A DNA stretch of 64,000 nt from Sclerodactyla briareus (taxonomy: Eukaryota; Echinodermata; Holothuroidea; Dendrochirotida; Sclerodactylidae): contig JAODTK010000389.1 in the NCBI GenBank assembly GCA_026419785.1, positions 310,001 to 374,000 of the forward strand. Direction: 5' to 3'. Both the position numbers and the translations under genes were made by a program. The notes beneath the pieces were generated by a model. That model had not been told where the DNA came from. It saw only the letters and a program-made list of their open reading frames with translations, and searched no databases. Position 1 is the stretch's first letter, and each line of letters starts with the position of its first letter. Below, in pieces: positions 1 through 11,600 of this stretch.

Positions 1-21
1 CACCCCCAATGATCGCATGTC

Positions 22-720
22 ACCCTTCAATAACCTAACTATCGCTACATGGAATGTCAATAATTGCGAAACAAACGCACGCAGTGCTGATTTTAATCAC
101 CACCCATCATATCGTATTCTCTGTGTCACAGAGACGGGCTGCGTGAACCATGGATAAGCCTGTCATTACGACTGCACGCCCAACGGTTATACGCTTAAAC
201 ACCTGCCCACGCAAGACCGCAAACCTCGTCGGGCTATGGCGGTGGCATCGCTTTTAATTTACAATTCATTCTCTCACTCTCCTGTGAACCGATTCGAAAC
301 GTTTCGTCGACATTCGAAAGCTGCTGAGGCTCGTATTTATGTAGGTGTCACTATTCTATCACTCTTACGCTATACGAAACCGCCCACCCTACTACCACCA
401 ACAAGTTCACCGTCAATCGATTCCTGGACTCATTCGTTAGTATAACCGAGGATTACAACAGCCAAGATGCTAATAGTCGTCATTTGTGGGTGACTTTTAC
501 TGCCACGTCGACAACAACCCATCGACAACCAACGCCCGAAAGTTATTGGAACTGCTTACACCTCTCATTGTCCTATCTCATCTTGTACTGAGCCTAACAC
601 ATACATGTGGCCACCTCTTGATCTGGTCCTAGTCAATGAGGATTCTGTGTTTTTGCCATTCTCTCTTTCTGTTGAGGCTTCTCGTGATCCTCAGACCATA
701 ATCCTTCTTAGCAAACATTT
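22..720 (+). pseudogene. LINE endonuclease domain remnant
   Basis: Near the start, the frame reads LTIATWNVNN and then ILCVTETGC, matching the first two conserved blocks of APE-like LINE endonucleases (the N residue block and the ET block). Around 490-660 the pieces VGDFYCH-like (frame-shifted) and PLDLVLVNEDS recall the later GDFN and D-L-V blocks. In the LINE this enzyme nicks target DNA so the reverse transcriptase can prime. Stops and frame changes interrupt it at about 159, 445 and 495. It is read as a remnant, not a working gene. Confidence 0.7.
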
Positions 721-1139
721 GTCCAATCAAAACCGCGGCGCATGAAACGGGAAATCAGTACCGCTGTTCTGTCCTGCTTCACTCAGACGCTCTGCGAGAG
801 GATTATTCTATTGCCCTATTATTTGTGGACCCCTCATCTGATATGTTCTGCAGTCGAATCCTACAACCCTCCCTCGACGCATTCTTGAGAGACATTCTCC
901 GCTAAAAACGCGTACTGTAGTGAAAGACCGAATGCCGGATGGTTTCACACCTTGCCCGTGGCTGACGCAAAGAAGCAAAAGCGTTTTTTAGCAGAGAGGA
1001 ATTGGCGCCACTCCAAACTTGAAAACACCGCAGATCTATACGGAGGCTGCGAGAAATTGAACAATTTTTGATTAGTACCCGCGAACGCCATCACTTATTC
1101 CTGCGATTATCACCGACAATGAGAATGAATTCAAGATTG

Positions 1140-2945
1140 TTCAAAGTCGTCTCTTCCCCTGTCATCCACAGTCAGACGCACTCTACCGTCCCATACCTCG
1201 ACCGAATGCCTCTTGCCAACCACTTTTTCAATACTTACTGACAAAATCTCCCGCCTATCGACAATCCCTCCACCCTCGATACCTGGATTTCATTCGGACT
1301 CAGTATATGCGAGCAGTTTGCCTACATCATCTATGCAGGTCATTCACTCCAACTTCAGTGGCTCTGTCAAATCCATCATCATGGAGTCTCCCACCAAATC
1401 GTGCAGCTTAGATCCGTTCCACGTCATGGTTAATCCTGTCTCAAGCAAGCTGCTCTTATTTATAACATCTATTATTAAATCTTCTCTGGAATCTGTGTCG
1501 GACCTGAACCGCAAGTTCCCAAGGTCATTCCACTTCTAAAGAAACCGAGTCTCGACCCCGGGACATGGGTAACTATCGTCAATCTCAAACCTAACCCTTC
1601 TTACCCATGTCCATTGAGAGAGTTTCGGCTGCTCAACTCAACGGTACCTCAATCAAACCCCTTTTGAACGATGCAGTCCGCCTATCGGAAATCTCCCATA
1701 GTACCAACCCCCGAGACGGCCCTACTCTGTGGTAATAACGCATTCTGTTCTCTGAATAAAGGCTATAATGTCCTCCTCCTGCATACTCCTCGAATCCTCT
1801 CAGGCGGCCTCGACACCATCGACCCCAGTATTCTCTAAATCGCCTGCAGCATCTGGCGTATCGCATTCCGCCCACACCTGGCTTGCGTTCATACTTGGTA
1901 ACAATCTCAAGCGTTTCTATTGGAGGTAAACATCGCTGACCAGCACATCCTACGGTTCGGCGTCCACAGGGGTCAGTTTTTAGGACCTCTCCTTTTACGC
2001 GTGTACATTGCACACTTGGCAACGGATTCGGCGACAACAAACAGCTTTAAATTCTCAGTATGCCGATGACAACGATTGTACATTTCTTTTCAAATCCGAT
2101 TCTGTCTCAACGCAACCTCTGCTGAAGCCGTCTTAGTGACATCAAATGCTGGCTTTCTGCAGACAAACTGAAATTAACTGATGACAAGACAGAGGCTATG
2201 CTGATTGATCTCGCTTCGATACCTCGCCTTACCATCCACAATATTCCGTGGGTACATCATCCGTCGAACTTACAGATTCCGCCAAGAACATCGGGGTTAC
2301 ATTTGGCAGCACTTAACATTTCCTTTTCAGAACCACACACCAATACGTTCGCTCGTTCACTTCTCTTCCTTCGAAAATGGCTCACCTCAGGAATTCTTGT
2401 CGGAGAAATCTTGCAAGATCATTATTCCATGCAGTAATCACGGCAAAACACTAACAACTAAACTGGATTTCGGGAATTCACTCTTATACAGTTATATGGA
2501 CTTCCCGAGAATCAAATCAAGCTGCTTCAACGCACGCAGAACACTGGCGCCCGTATCATAACCCGTTCTAGGAAGTTACCATATAACACCACTTTCTACG
2601 CCGATGTACATTGGTTACCCTCCTGTACAGAATCCAGTTCAAAATCATCATGATAACGTACAAGGCCCTCAATGGTTTGGCACCTCAGTTACCCCTACCA
2701 CCAATCCCCCCCTCCTAAAAACCCCCCGGGTACCACCCCCCCCCCACCCCACCGCCACCACCTCGAGAGCATATCGACCGCCGACTTACCGAGCTGACAC
2801 TTCGTTCCACATCCCAGCTTCTCTTCTACATGTCCCTCGGTGGAAAATCTGAAGTCCTTTGGTCGTCGCTCATTCTCCGTCTCTGCTCCATACCTGTGTA
2901 ACGACTCCCCTCTACAACTCAAATCAGCACCAAATGTAAACATAA
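1140..2945 (+). pseudogene. LINE reverse transcriptase remnant
   Basis: Conserved LINE RT blocks occur in order but in shifting frames: a QSAYRKS piece near 1675, a VPQGSV-like block followed by GPLL near 1955-2000, the catalytic YADD box as 'tatgccgatgac' near 2057-2068, SDIKCWLSADKLKLTDDKTE at 2136-2195, and the post-RT blocks ARIITRSRK, HWLPSC and ITYKALNGLAPQ at 2545-2690. The last three are characteristic of the C-terminal part of L2/CR1-like ORF2. At least ten frame breaks are visible. The 2700-2760 stretch is a C-rich low-complexity run. Confidence 0.8.
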
Positions 2946-3019
2946 AAAAATTTAAAAGAAAGCTAAAAGTTATTTTTTACTAAGGCTTATATATATCTTA
3001 TATAATCGCGTTGAGACAC

Positions 3020-3105
3020 AAAAGGAAGCGCCTTTTGAGCATTGGGTTCGTTTGGATCTGGCGCTCTATAAATGTTAATTTATTATTATATTATTATATT
3101 ACTAA
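3020..3105 (+). repeat. LINE 3' terminal sequence with TTA microsatellite
   Basis: The words 'agcgccttttgagca' and 'ggcgctctataaa' followed by 'tta' repeats form the element's 3' recognition end. It supports the + orientation and marks the 3' boundary of the LINE near 3105. Confidence 0.75.
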
Positions 3106-6100
3106 AAACCCCAACATTGGTGTGAAACAGCTTCTCTTTTGGGTTCCATATTTCTACCAACAAAACGGGAGCATTGATGTGTTGACAGACCCTCATCTCC
3201 CCTGGAACATGGTTTCATTGTGGAACTAGGCTACTGTAAGGTGCTTACCTGGACCTGCTCTGCAGAGCTAGGGACAATGTAAACAAAATTCTCTCACATG
3301 CAGAGAGCTCAATGCATGGGAACAGCTTGTGGGAAATTGGGGTAATTAATTGGCTTTAATTAACTTCAATCACACTATTGCAAACCAAAAATGTAACGCA
3401 GCTCAGCCAGTTAGGCATACTTCATCCACCCACCAATTTTCACTGATCGCATGCACCGGTTTAGAAGTTTATGAGTGAATGTAATGAGGCATCGACAGGC
3501 TCGCCCATTGCCGAATTCGCACAGGTTTAGTGAGAATAAGGGTAATACATATCGCGCCTCTAACCATACTAGAGAGGGGCGTCAACATTTGTTTATTTAT
3601 CATCAACTGTGAGCAGTGGTTGTTTTGCCATTTGCCTATTTGTGTTTACTGTCCCCTATTTTTTACAGCCAATTTGAGAAACAGCCTGGAAGAAAACGAT
3701 TACTCCGCCAAAGAGCCTGTCAAAGGTCATGTAACATATTTTCTTTGAACCAGCATCAGGAGATAAGGGACTATCAAATCCTACATTCCGAATTAGAAAG
3801 TTCGGGCATGGAGTTAGAGGAATCAATGACGTCATGGGAGAATTGCGTTGCGAGGACCGCCCCGGTCTCAATACAGTCCGCAGCGATATCCGAAGACGAA
3901 ATTGTATTTTACCTAAATAGTGAGAGATGGAAGAGATGTTTTTCTTGTGAACGAGTTCTTGGGTTCGTATTCAGACCCATGATAGCTCGTTCATGTGTTA
4001 TAGGGTTTTTAGAGTACATATTCACCATTGGCTTTGTATAAAAGGATTCTGCAGTTCTCTCTGTGACGTCCACGAGTCAATTTTGCAATTGCCGATTTTG
4101 CCTTATTGGCGCACTTGGATCGGTAGAAACTCGTTTTTGGGGTTCGCCCGCCATAATTTCATAACTATAAAGTACCAAAGGTCAAGTGATATTTCAAGGA
4201 GTATTGGCTTCACATCTTGTCAAGCTCGTTGAAGACTAACTTCAATATTTTTTAACCCGGAAATCGTGCGGGAACCTATTGGCAATAGGTTGGAATAATA
4301 CCTACAAGGCGATGGCCAAAAAGTGTCTCACCTGGTTGCGCGATCGGTGGTTTCTATTATTCACTACACTACACAGGTGTGGAAATCCATCGAACTTTCA
4401 AATATTGCATAAATATGCAAATTAGACACATTAAATGACCTCCAGTTGGACCCCGACTTCAGTTAAATTTTCGTCGAGACTCATGGTATGAAACCACATT
4501 CCAACCAAGTTTCGTAAAATCCCGACAAACTTGGAAAATTCGCATAAATTATGCATTATTTATCATATGGGGGAGAGGGTCATGAACAATTACGATCTCA
4601 TGAACCGGTGTTGAGTCAGCAATAATGTATAGCATATGTCCGTAACAGCTTGCGCGCAGTTGAATGTTTGCGCGCTGCACACGCTATGGCTCTTCTCAAG
4701 GCTACGGGTGGGTGCTCATACAAAAATAGTGAGTTCTCCAATGTTTGTAAGTTTTGCATGGAGAGGCTCGCCTAACATAAAATGTCCAAAGGAATATACG
4801 AAGCCTACATATAGATGGAGTTTCGGAATATGTCGACTCGACGCAACATCTTCTGGCGTTTTTAACATCCACCTCGAAATTAATTTTCCTAGCTGGTCAT
4901 TCGGCATATGGCAACTTGTACGGTGTGACCCAGATTCCTCCATTCCCTGGAACTATTTACACTGAATTCCTAACCTATGTTGATTACATTTTTTAAATGC
5001 TAATCATCTGGAACACAATAGGAAACCAATATCAATGTTCCAAACCAAGACCATCTCCCGCATAATTATTTGGACCCCCTGTAACGATGGTTTGGACCAG
5101 CTCAGGACTTGAGAGCTTCTGGGCCTATCGTGACGTCGTGATTACACATACAACAAGCTTTTCGCCAAGCTCAGGCGGCGGGGATGCTTGGCTTCAAATT
5201 TGTCCACTCTTTTCCCAGCAATCTCAGACGCATACTGAATTTGCTTAATGCCAGTGATGTGAGTCTCCTGAGTCTCTACACTAGTGGAGGTTTCTCATGC
5301 CTTCTCCACATAGCCTGAAGGCTTCTCTCAACACTCAAGGTACAGGGTATGTGCACGCTATTTTTCAGGAGAATGTGCCGTTCGAAAGGATGTCTCGTTA
5401 CAACTCCCTCATCCTGAAGCCATATGTTCCAATTACAGATTAGGCACCTATCCCCTATACCTGCAGATTGATGATAGCCGAGCCGCCGAAAACATTAAAT
5501 AGTGCCACCATATTTAAGGTACCTCTCATCTCGGGAAACCCCCCTCTGCTTATCCCCTCACCAGATACGCTACACCTGCACCCCCCTCCTCTGGCAAAAT
5601 TCTAGCTGTAGACCACTAATCAGACCCCTTCCCCAACCGGCGTTCCATATGTATGTCTCGCCGCATTTGGTTATCACTTCTTCGTTTGATGGGACGTTGA
5701 CCTCGGAACAGGCCAATATAGCGGAGAAGTGTTTTGAACGGATGGGAGACTATGTGGAATATGAACATGGGTCCCATTGTTGCCGTTTTTTTTCCTACTC
5801 TCCTACTCTCCCCCTGAGTCTGTTATTAGCCAGGAAACAAAAATCGCTTACGCCCTGCCCGAATCGATAAAATTAGTCTCCTTTCATGTATATGGACACG
5901 GCGTTGAAACCATACATTTCCTCATTCTAGTCTTCACGGAGCGAATGTTATGAACTCTTCGCACAGTCTCACGAAACCGGTCGAGGCCGGGTGCCGATTC
6001 GTTTTATACCGGTACTCTGTGCGAGGCCTCCTTGCTCTGCTAGAATTTGTTTTGTGTTGTTGAGTATTTCGTGAAATGTGCTGTCGAAAACCTCTCCCTG

Positions 6101-6950
6101 CAAACACATCATACGCGTCGCAGATCATATTTCCTTCTAATGAGAGAACTGCGAAAGTAACAATACATACCGCGCCGGACATTTATACTACCGACGCCGA
6201 GAAAGTAGGCTTCATGTACGTAGAAACAATCTATAGACAAACTTGAGCGGGCGGGGCGGCAACAGGTGTTTGTGTATCCTGTCCACATTGTTCAACCTGT
6301 TTTCAGACACCTCGTGTTTGCGGATCTGAAACAAACGAAAACAAAAATGCATTGCCATGCCACCGAATCTGATCGCACACGCGCCATATGAACTCCTTCA
6401 ATGCCCGATTTCCAAATTTGGGTAGGAGTGTAAAGTGGCTAGCGTTCCTCGATCCCGCCTGTTATGTCATACTGTGTAGGTAACCCAAGTGAATGAGTCA
6501 TTGATATTAACTAGAATATTTTGTACACTTCCGTACCTTCTTGCCGGCTGTCAGAGTGATTCGTTAATGATATTAAGGAAAAAGTCTCTCGACAGCACTA
6601 GCTGTTTGGTTGATAATCCTTCCCATGTTGACGAAACCCTTCCTGCGTTTCCGCGGGGGTTCGATTTTTCCAGGAGGGTTCGATGCCCACGAATGGGAGG
6701 TTCGATTGCCATAGGGGGTTTCGGACTACCCCAACGAACCCGCCCCTTGCGTACTGAGGCCTGCTATCATTAGATAGCCTGAGTTTTTTACTCAAGATTA
6801 CGGTCCCCATTTTTAATCAAAGTTCATCACAGTTCCCTCCCAATCGCTGACCCGAGACGTTTTCACAACCTTAGTTTTGACAAGGAACTTTACCAAGGAA
6901 CTTTTTGGTCCGGGGCGTTTGGCAAAAGGTACGTTTCGACTGGCAACTTC
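3106..6950. other. No gene recognised; AT-rich noncoding stretch
   Basis: No reading frame here has a recognisable domain. Between 4390 and 4580 there are octamer-like ATGCAAAT and ATAAATTATGCA words of a kind often found in dispersed animal repeats, but only one copy is present in the window. Near 6655-6715 the word GGTTCGAT recurs three times at short spacing. One frame at 5649-5870 looks protein-like but could not be assigned. Confidence 0.6.
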
Positions 6951-6954
6951 AAAC

Positions 6955-7085
6955 CAGAATTACTGGCAAGCTGCAACCAGAACTGAACGACCAAAACTTC
7001 TGTCCCGCGCCGGGTCTCGAACCCACGTACGACCCCACGTTGGATCTGAAGCCGCATATGTGACCCTCCAGCTCCATGTCAAGGT
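6955..7085 (-). repeat. Possible tRNA-derived SINE fragment
   Basis: On the minus strand, 7012-7022 reads GGTTCGAGACC, which fits the RNA polymerase III B box (GGTTCGANNCC). A weak A-box-like TGGAGCTGGAGG lies about 55 bases upstream on the same strand. Downstream of the B box the tail has near-repeats of 'agttttggtcgttcag' and 'ttctggttgcagcttgcc'. No clean cloverleaf can be folded by eye, so a real tRNA gene is unlikely. Confidence 0.3.
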
Positions 7086-7290
7086 CTGTTCAACCTTGTG
7101 CGATACGATACGATCGATACGATACGATAAATTTATCGACGTCGAGTTACAAAGTGTTATTTTCAATACGAGTGTTCACACCTGTTGCGCTACTATAACG
7201 ATACGATACGATACGATAATTATCGGACTTCGAGTTGAAAATAGGTTAACTTTTTATCGAAAACGATAAATTTATCGATTGCGATAAATC
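7086..7290. repeat. CGATA pentanucleotide arrays, two direct copies
   Basis: Two runs of the pentamer CGATA lie at about 7101-7130 and 7199-7220, each followed by ATTTATCG-like or AATTATCG-like sequence and then a 'cgagtt' word. This suggests a ~105 bp unit duplicated in tandem. The first run and its flank (CTGTTCAACCTTGTGCGATACG) are found again in inverted orientation at 8558-8610. Confidence 0.7.
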
Positions 7291-7299
7291 CGCAATGCA

Positions 7300-8555
7300 G
7301 TGAGAAACTTGCGCAATTCTGCGACGAGTATGGAACGCCAGATAGGCTATTGGGGGAAGTTTGGCGTGAAAGTGGGTTTTCGTGATACAATCAGGGGTTT
7401 TGATTAATTTCTTGGGTAGTGACGTATCCAGGGGAGACATTGGCTTCTGATTAAGCTTCTCGGCTCTATTTTCCGTCATGCATGGGACATACGCAACATT
7501 ATTTTAGTTCGAATCCATGATTCCTTCCCATAGAAACCAAAAAAAATTAAAAGTTAAAAAGGCGGGACCAGTGAGGTAATGGTGAGGGTCATGTTGCGTC
7601 GGGCGTCTCCCACGAATTATCATGTGACATGCAACCGGAATGAGATATGCTGGTTAGTATGTGTCCGGGGGGGGGTGTTGTGCTGTTTGAGGAGGGGAGG
7701 TAGTAGGGAGTTCCCAAGGGGTCGATCCACAGCCTGTCGTATTGACGGGAACATCACCCTAACCCTCAATTTGAAAAAGAGGCGGGAAAAGAAACGAAGA
7801 GGCAACGGGAAAAAAAAATACCTATAGGGGGGATATAATGTCCGATCTACCCAGTTAATATGTCTTGTAGTCAGTGAGGAAAGTATATTTTACACAGGTG
7901 GAGCCGTATAGGCATTTTTCCACGTGCTTGTTCTAGCAGAGTACCAAGCTCCAAATTTTCAGTTCAATTGATCTGACTGCCTTCTTGGCTACTCACCTTT
8001 ACATTTAGTTCTTGGATACCGATGCTTATCAAGTCTGGTGTCCACGAAGGGTAGGCGGCGATGCAGGTCAAGCGCCTGATTCGTGATACGTTAATTGCCG
8101 CGTTCTTTGGGTCTCCCGGGGGACGATACCGTCCACCCGCGTTCCGTCTCCACGAGACCCCTTGGGTTAGGGCCGGGTCGGAAAAGTAACTCCTGGTTGG
8201 CGCAGCAGCGGCGTGTACCTCAGAGAGTTGAAGGGGAGGGACAGGCTCAGGAAAGGCTCGACGACTAGAGAAGAGCCTGTAACTTTGTTATTTCGGCTTC
8301 AAAATGGGTCGATAAACCTATTTTTCATGCCTCCCTACAAGTACTGAGAAAGACACAACTTCGAATTGCTTTGAAATTGCAATTCTTGTATTCAAAACAA
8401 TTTTTGCCGACGAGCTATCAAAATCACCCGTCTGAAGCGACAAAAGAGGGAATCTTGTGTTTTCTCACTACAATCCCACACTTCTTTGTCATATTAGGCG
8501 CGATACATCCATAAAGTTTCGTACGCCATTTTATCCGCACAAGTGTAACACTCCA
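7300..8555. other. No gene recognised between the two CGATA arrays
   Basis: The interval has a purine-rich stretch (7760-7830) and a GC-richer patch at 8040-8240 containing the short inverted pair GGGTCTC / GAGACCC. No recognisable coding frame. It may be the body of a nonautonomous element bounded by the inverted CGATA arms. Confidence 0.5.
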
Positions 8556-8557
8556 TC

Positions 8558-8610
8558 CGATAAATTTCTCGTATCGTATCGTATCGTATCGTATCGCACA
8601 AGGTGAACAG
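8558..8610. repeat. Inverted partner of the CGATA array
   Basis: Reads 'cgataaatttctc', then six TCGTA-phase pentamers, then 'cgcacaaggtgaacag'. Its reverse complement matches 7086-7138 over about 50 bases with few differences, including the non-repetitive flank CTGTTCA(A)CCTTGTGCGATA. The sequence outside the two arms does not match. Confidence 0.7.
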
Positions 8611-11600
8611 CGCTTCAGACAATAGTGTTGCCACTGCTAATAGGCCTATGCCTGTCCTGTCAAACATTCGAGAGAGAGAACAAAACAAGTGAATACTTCT
8701 GTCAAGTGACATTGGCCACCCCGTCAGCTCCCGTTAATTTCCCCGGGCCCCCGCAGAAGAGCCGATGGAGTTTTTGGAAAAGTCGGTGGGGATTATTTGT
8801 TATGTTTGGACCAAAAGGGTCTGACATATTTTTTCTTTTTTCTTTGTTTTCATTTGAAAATCAGTAAAAATGGTTCACAAAAATCACCATCACCGTACGA
8901 TTCTAGTTCTCCGTTCGAGATGGTTTATGGCCGTTTTTTAAAGTTTTTGAGCGGTCTCTCTCCCTTCGTAATCTCCGTTCCTTGGTTATTCGTATCCGAG
9001 ACTAGCGGACTACCCTAGCCAAGACTGATTGTAACTTGCAAAGTGTTAATCGTGTGGTTAATGTAATTTGTTATTTACTGTTAGTTACTACTAGATATAC
9101 CCACATTGACCGGTCGTTAGTTTAAATTAGTGCTGTTGGTTGTGTAGGGGGTCATATCTTCACTGGGGATATGTTCAAAGCGCTGGATAAAAGTGATGTG
9201 GTGAGTCAAATCTTTCATCCACAGATCAGAAACGAAACAAGTCCTGAATTCTCTATCGCCTTTATCGGCTTTGTGTAGGCAGCATATTCAGGGTCAGAAT
9301 ACTTGTTTCAATTCGAGGCTATTTTGAAGAAAAAAAAATCGCCCCCTAAAGCTCCTTTCATGGGCTACAGTACCGTCTCCAAGTTAACTATATAATCGCA
9401 TTCCCCGCGATCCCGCTCTCCACCTCGCATTCTTTTGCGGGCGATTCATCGAGATCCCAGAATGCGCTCCATTGTCCACAGAACCGTCAGTCGAGCGCGT
9501 GCACAAGGAGTACCAAGTGTGGGCCAAACACTAGAGTTGCCCTAAATGAACACAACTGCTTATTGAGCAAATTGATGTAGATATCCCCAACTACATAGCA
9601 CACGTAATCCGGCTGTTAGTAGCCTCATTAGAGAGCAATCGGGAGAGTCCAGCATATAAGCTGAAATTTTCTAAAGACTTCTGTGGAGTTGAATCGGCCC
9701 TGAAGAGCTCCGAGCATAAGCCGGGCGACTGGAGTCAAAAAGTAGTTTTACTACTGGTGCTACAATCTGCCCAGGCTAATATTTGTCTGTGCGTTGTTTT
9801 CGCCCTTCAAGTGACATCCATCGCCCGTTGGCAAACAAATATTTTTCCCTTCCCTCCTAATAATCGCTCAAAAAGAAACACCTAAAATATTGTTTTGTTT
9901 TCCACATTTGATATAAAAAGACATCGTGAAGTCCTCACATTTTGTCAAGAACCAGGGCACAGTCGGTTTGGTCTTTCGTTGCCGTACTGTACCCATCCGT
10001 GGGACAAACACGGGCTGAGTGCAATTTATAACAACGCTAATTGAAAGATGAAAAGACACGGCACTTGAGATTCTTCTCTTTCTATTCGCATTGTATTTAG
10101 AAGCGCGAAATGAATTGCCCATCGAAAAATTTCCTTGGTTCACATTTACATGCAGCGTGAGATTATTGACAGCCAAAGATGATCGAAAAATGCATCCATT
10201 TCTGGAATAAACTATCGTCTTGTGGAATCGCTTTACTGCCGACATTGGGCGGCTACTGCATGCCCTGCCTGTGTGTGAGTATGAGATAGGATCCGCTTCC
10301 ATAGTAAGACACACGTGTTCGGTACAGCAATGTTTGCATCTGTCGTTCATATTAACCTTAATTGTTGAACTTGCACTCTGATAAAGAGTCGATATTCACC
10401 TCTGAATTCAGAGTTGTTTTCAAGAGTGTGGTTCCCCTAACTTCACTCCAAGGGATTTAGAGAGTAATATTATATTTGTATTTGTTTCATTGTCAACTCT
10501 TTTCTTTACAATATCTCTTGTACTATCCCCACCCACCCTGCTGGTTTTCACACAATCTCTGGCCCGTAATAGTAATTATGTTTCCATGATTGTGAACTTT
10601 TGTTTCTTTACGAGTCATGTTGTAGGTTGAGAGGAATAAAAGAGAAACAATTTTTGGTACTGTGTGGCCCCCTTCCCCTTCTCCACACCCATAGGCAACG
10701 CCCACCTCAAAATAGTCGGCGCGTTTCCCCCATTCCGAGATGCCTTAACCACTAGCGCGCAAACATACATGCCCGTTAAGCCAGGGTAGTAGATAAATCG
10801 TGGCAGCTTGGGCGACGTTTTCATGGTCCGCGCTCCCGTGCCGATCATAAAGCGTTCCTGGTCATGAATCTCGCTGGGTTTTTCTGACCACATTGCTGGC
10901 GAGACAACTTACAGAACCTTCTAGGTGCGCAGATTGAACAGTCAAGCAATGGAAGGACATAACAGCTGATGACCTTTGTTCGTTATTTCCTCAAGAATTC
11001 AAAAGCTTGCACGAACACCTCATAGACTTGAGGACTGATTTGGGGGTAGTAACACCTAATTATACTTCGCCACGTGAGGGAATTCCTGGCGAAGAGAAGG
11101 GGGAATGGGGGGGGGAGGTTTGAGGAGTGAATAAAAAATGGGGAACCATGTTGAGATCTAGTATTGCATGCATGTTTCTGTGGACTTTTTTCTGCTGTAT
11201 ATTTTGTTCATCAACATGTATGTTTCAATTTTAAGGTCCATAATATTCTGCAGGGAAGAAATTTTTATTATTAATGGCCTTGATGACAATTATTCTATTC
11301 TTTAGTCTCACTCTAGCGCTTTATCTTGGTTGAAATAATGTCCCCTTTTTTTAAATTTATATGCCTCTAATTAATGTAGGTCTTACGACCTGAAAAGCCG
11401 CCTATTATCATCTACAGGGGCACGTAGCTACATGTTGAAAGCGGAGGGGGGGGGGGGGGGGCTAGACCAGCAGTTAGGGTGTGTGTGCATGAATATATTT
11501 ATTCCGTGGAGGAGTCTCATAAAAGAAGGGGGTGCGGACCAGTGCTTCCCAAATAAATTTGAAGTATTGTATTACTGTAGGGACTTGGTAACCAAACAGT

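Larger units (their letters stand above)
1..3105 (+). mobile_element. Degraded L2/CR1-like non-LTR retrotransposon (LINE), 5' end beyond the window
   Basis: Order on the + strand is APE-type endonuclease, then reverse transcriptase, then a 3' end typical of the L2/CR1 group. The window opens inside the endonuclease, so the true 5' end is not visible. The 3' end has an 'agcgccttttgagca' word, then 'ggcgctctataaatgttaa', then a short TTA microsatellite, which is the usual end of L2-type elements. No frame stays open for more than about 140 codons and the recognisable motifs are spread over all three forward frames, so the copy is broken as read. The family assignment rests on motif order and 3' tail; a Crack or Daphne subfamily is equally possible. 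Confidence 0.85.

Noticed and set aside
9868..10350. 160-codon minus-strand frame
   Set aside because: The longest frame in an AT-rich part, but composition and lack of any motif or splice signal argue for chance.
10735..10770. Minus-strand tRNA-like A box (TAGTGGTTAAGGC)
   Set aside because: No B box follows at the right distance, so neither a tRNA nor a SINE can be supported.
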